DNA of 64,000 bases, taken from the NCBI RefSeq assembly GCF_025753795.1, contig NZ_JAOWPS010000005.1, forward strand, positions 62,001 through 126,000. Reading direction: 5' to 3'. Position numbers and translations under genes: made by a program. This stretch comes from Mesorhizobium sp. YC-39. Lineage in GTDB: Bacteria > Pseudomonadota > Alphaproteobacteria > Rhizobiales > Rhizobiaceae. Below the pieces are notes generated by a model. That model saw nothing but the letters and a program-made list of their open reading frames with translations, did not search any database and was not told the origin of the DNA. Below, piece by piece: positions 63,374 to 64,000 of the stretch (position 1 is its first letter; each line of letters starts with the position of its first letter).

Positions 63374-64000
63374 GCTCGAACCGCCGCGATCGTCGCTGCC
63401 ACCAGCGCTCCGTCGGTGACGGTGGTGCGATACTCGCGATCCAGGTCGTCACCGCCCATGCCGACACGGGGATTGCGGTAGCGCATGGTGCTCGGCACGT
63501 CCTTGAGTGCGGCGAAATGCATTTCTGTCAGCCCGGTTGTTCCCAGCACCTCGGCGATGTTGTCGGGACCAAGCGCGCCGCAGCCAAGAATGATGATGCG
63601 GTCGCCGGCCTGCCGGACGAGATCCGCCAGCAGCTCGGCTCCTTCCAGCGCCGTGTCGCGCTGGCCGCTGGTCAGCACACGGCCGACCTTGCATCGGATG
63701 AGCGCCTCCAGCGCCTCGGCCGGATCGCTCGTCATGTCGAAGGCGCGATGGCAGGTGACATTCAAAGGTCCGGCCGCCTGCACCAGTTCATTCATGCGCT
63801 TTTCGTCGATGGTGCCGTCGGCGTTCAGACAGCCGACGACGACACCGGCCACGCCGAGCTCGCGCAGCGCGCTCACGTCAGCGAGCATCGAACCGTATTC
63901 GGCATCGCTGTAGAGAAAATCGCCGCCGCGCGGCCGCACGATGACGTGGAACGGGATCGTCGCCAGTTCGAGGGCCGCGCGTACTGTGCCAAGACTTGGC
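63370..64000 (-). CDS. cutC: CutC-family copper homeostasis protein (5' end outside the window)
   Basis: At least 209 residues remain; the frame is open to the right edge, so the N-terminal part is missing. The barrel is recognised by GTVRAALELATIPFHVIVRPRGGDFLYS, VGVVVGCLNADGTID, LNVTCHRAFDMTSDPAEALEAL, VLTSGQRDTALEG and IIILGCGALGPDNI. CutC was linked to copper tolerance in E. coli but its biochemical role is uncertain. A methionine at the internal RPRGGDF motif is unlikely to be the start. Confidence 0.9.
   Translation of the reverse strand, partial: PSLGTVRAALELATIPFHVIVRPRGGDFLYSDAEYGSMLADVSALRELGVAGVVVGCLNADGTIDEKRMNELVQAAGPLNVTCHRAFDMTSDPAEALEALIRCKVGRVLTSGQRDTALEGAELLADLVRQAGDRIIILGCGALGPDNIAEVLGTTGLTEMHFAALKDVPSTMRYRNPRVGMGGDDLDREYRTTVTDGALVAATIAAVRA

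Overview
The window looks like a chromosomal segment of a Rhizobiales alphaproteobacterium, most likely Mesorhizobium or a close relative. The evidence is the high GC content, a RirA iron regulator, the acpXL very-long-chain acyl cluster for lipid A, a PutR/PutA pair, a hmu heme locus and several families of palindromic intergenic repeats. The genus is an inference from gene content, not from a search. No rRNA, tRNA, CRISPR array, integrase or transposase was seen. About 61 protein genes are supported; the last one runs off the right edge.

Layout, left to right. 0.3-3.5 kb: a class III aminotransferase, an exported HAD acid phosphatase lying between two copies of the aminotransferase 3' end, and a small phasin-like gene. 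3.7-5.8 kb: valine catabolism (3-hydroxyisobutyrate dehydrogenase and isobutyryl-CoA dehydrogenase). 5.9-10.5 kb: a DddQ-like cupin abutting cobQ, a VOC protein, an AraC regulator, a tiny membrane protein between two repeat elements, and a TerB-like protein. 10.5-17.1 kb: a peptide-type ABC importer with an M20 deacylase upstream. 17.3-22.7 kb: an L,D-transpeptidase, then acpXL-fabF2XL-fabF1XL-adh2XL-lpxXL on the minus strand, without fabZXL. 23-32 kb: a histidine phosphatase, AEC transporter, succinate-semialdehyde dehydrogenase, aldose epimerase, double PAP2 protein, KDG kinase and a FixH-like/di-heme peroxidase pair. 32-37.3 kb: putR/putA and a family 2 glycosyltransferase.

37.4-46.6 kb is a complete heme-iron locus. 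On the minus strand hmuR, a four-cysteine exported protein, tonB and hmuQ form one run. On the plus strand hmuP-S-T-U-V form another. The shared promoter region carries an IRO-type (TGA-N9-TCA) RirA operator, and rirA itself converges on hmuV. Heme would cross the outer membrane through HmuR powered by TonB, be passed by HmuT to HmuUV, and be handled inside by HmuS and HmuQ.

46.8-53.5 kb: a DUF445 protein, phasin, MaoC-type hydratase, MocR regulator with a divergent EamA transporter, an alcohol dehydrogenase and a zeta-type GST. 53.7-61 kb: a NarL response regulator, hybrid histidine kinase and FIST sensor, then a form II CO-dehydrogenase-like molybdenum hydroxylase (coxSLM order). 61.3-64 kb: an acyltransferase, SRPBCC protein, GNAT acetyltransferase and the 3' part of cutC.

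Points most worth a second look: the unknown protein translationally coupled to the heme receptor; the ketosynthase pair in which one partner lacks the catalytic cysteine, in a cluster that also lacks its dehydratase; the FIST/kinase/regulator module beside coxSLM, with an apparent frameshift in the FIST gene; and the direct repeat around the acid phosphatase.
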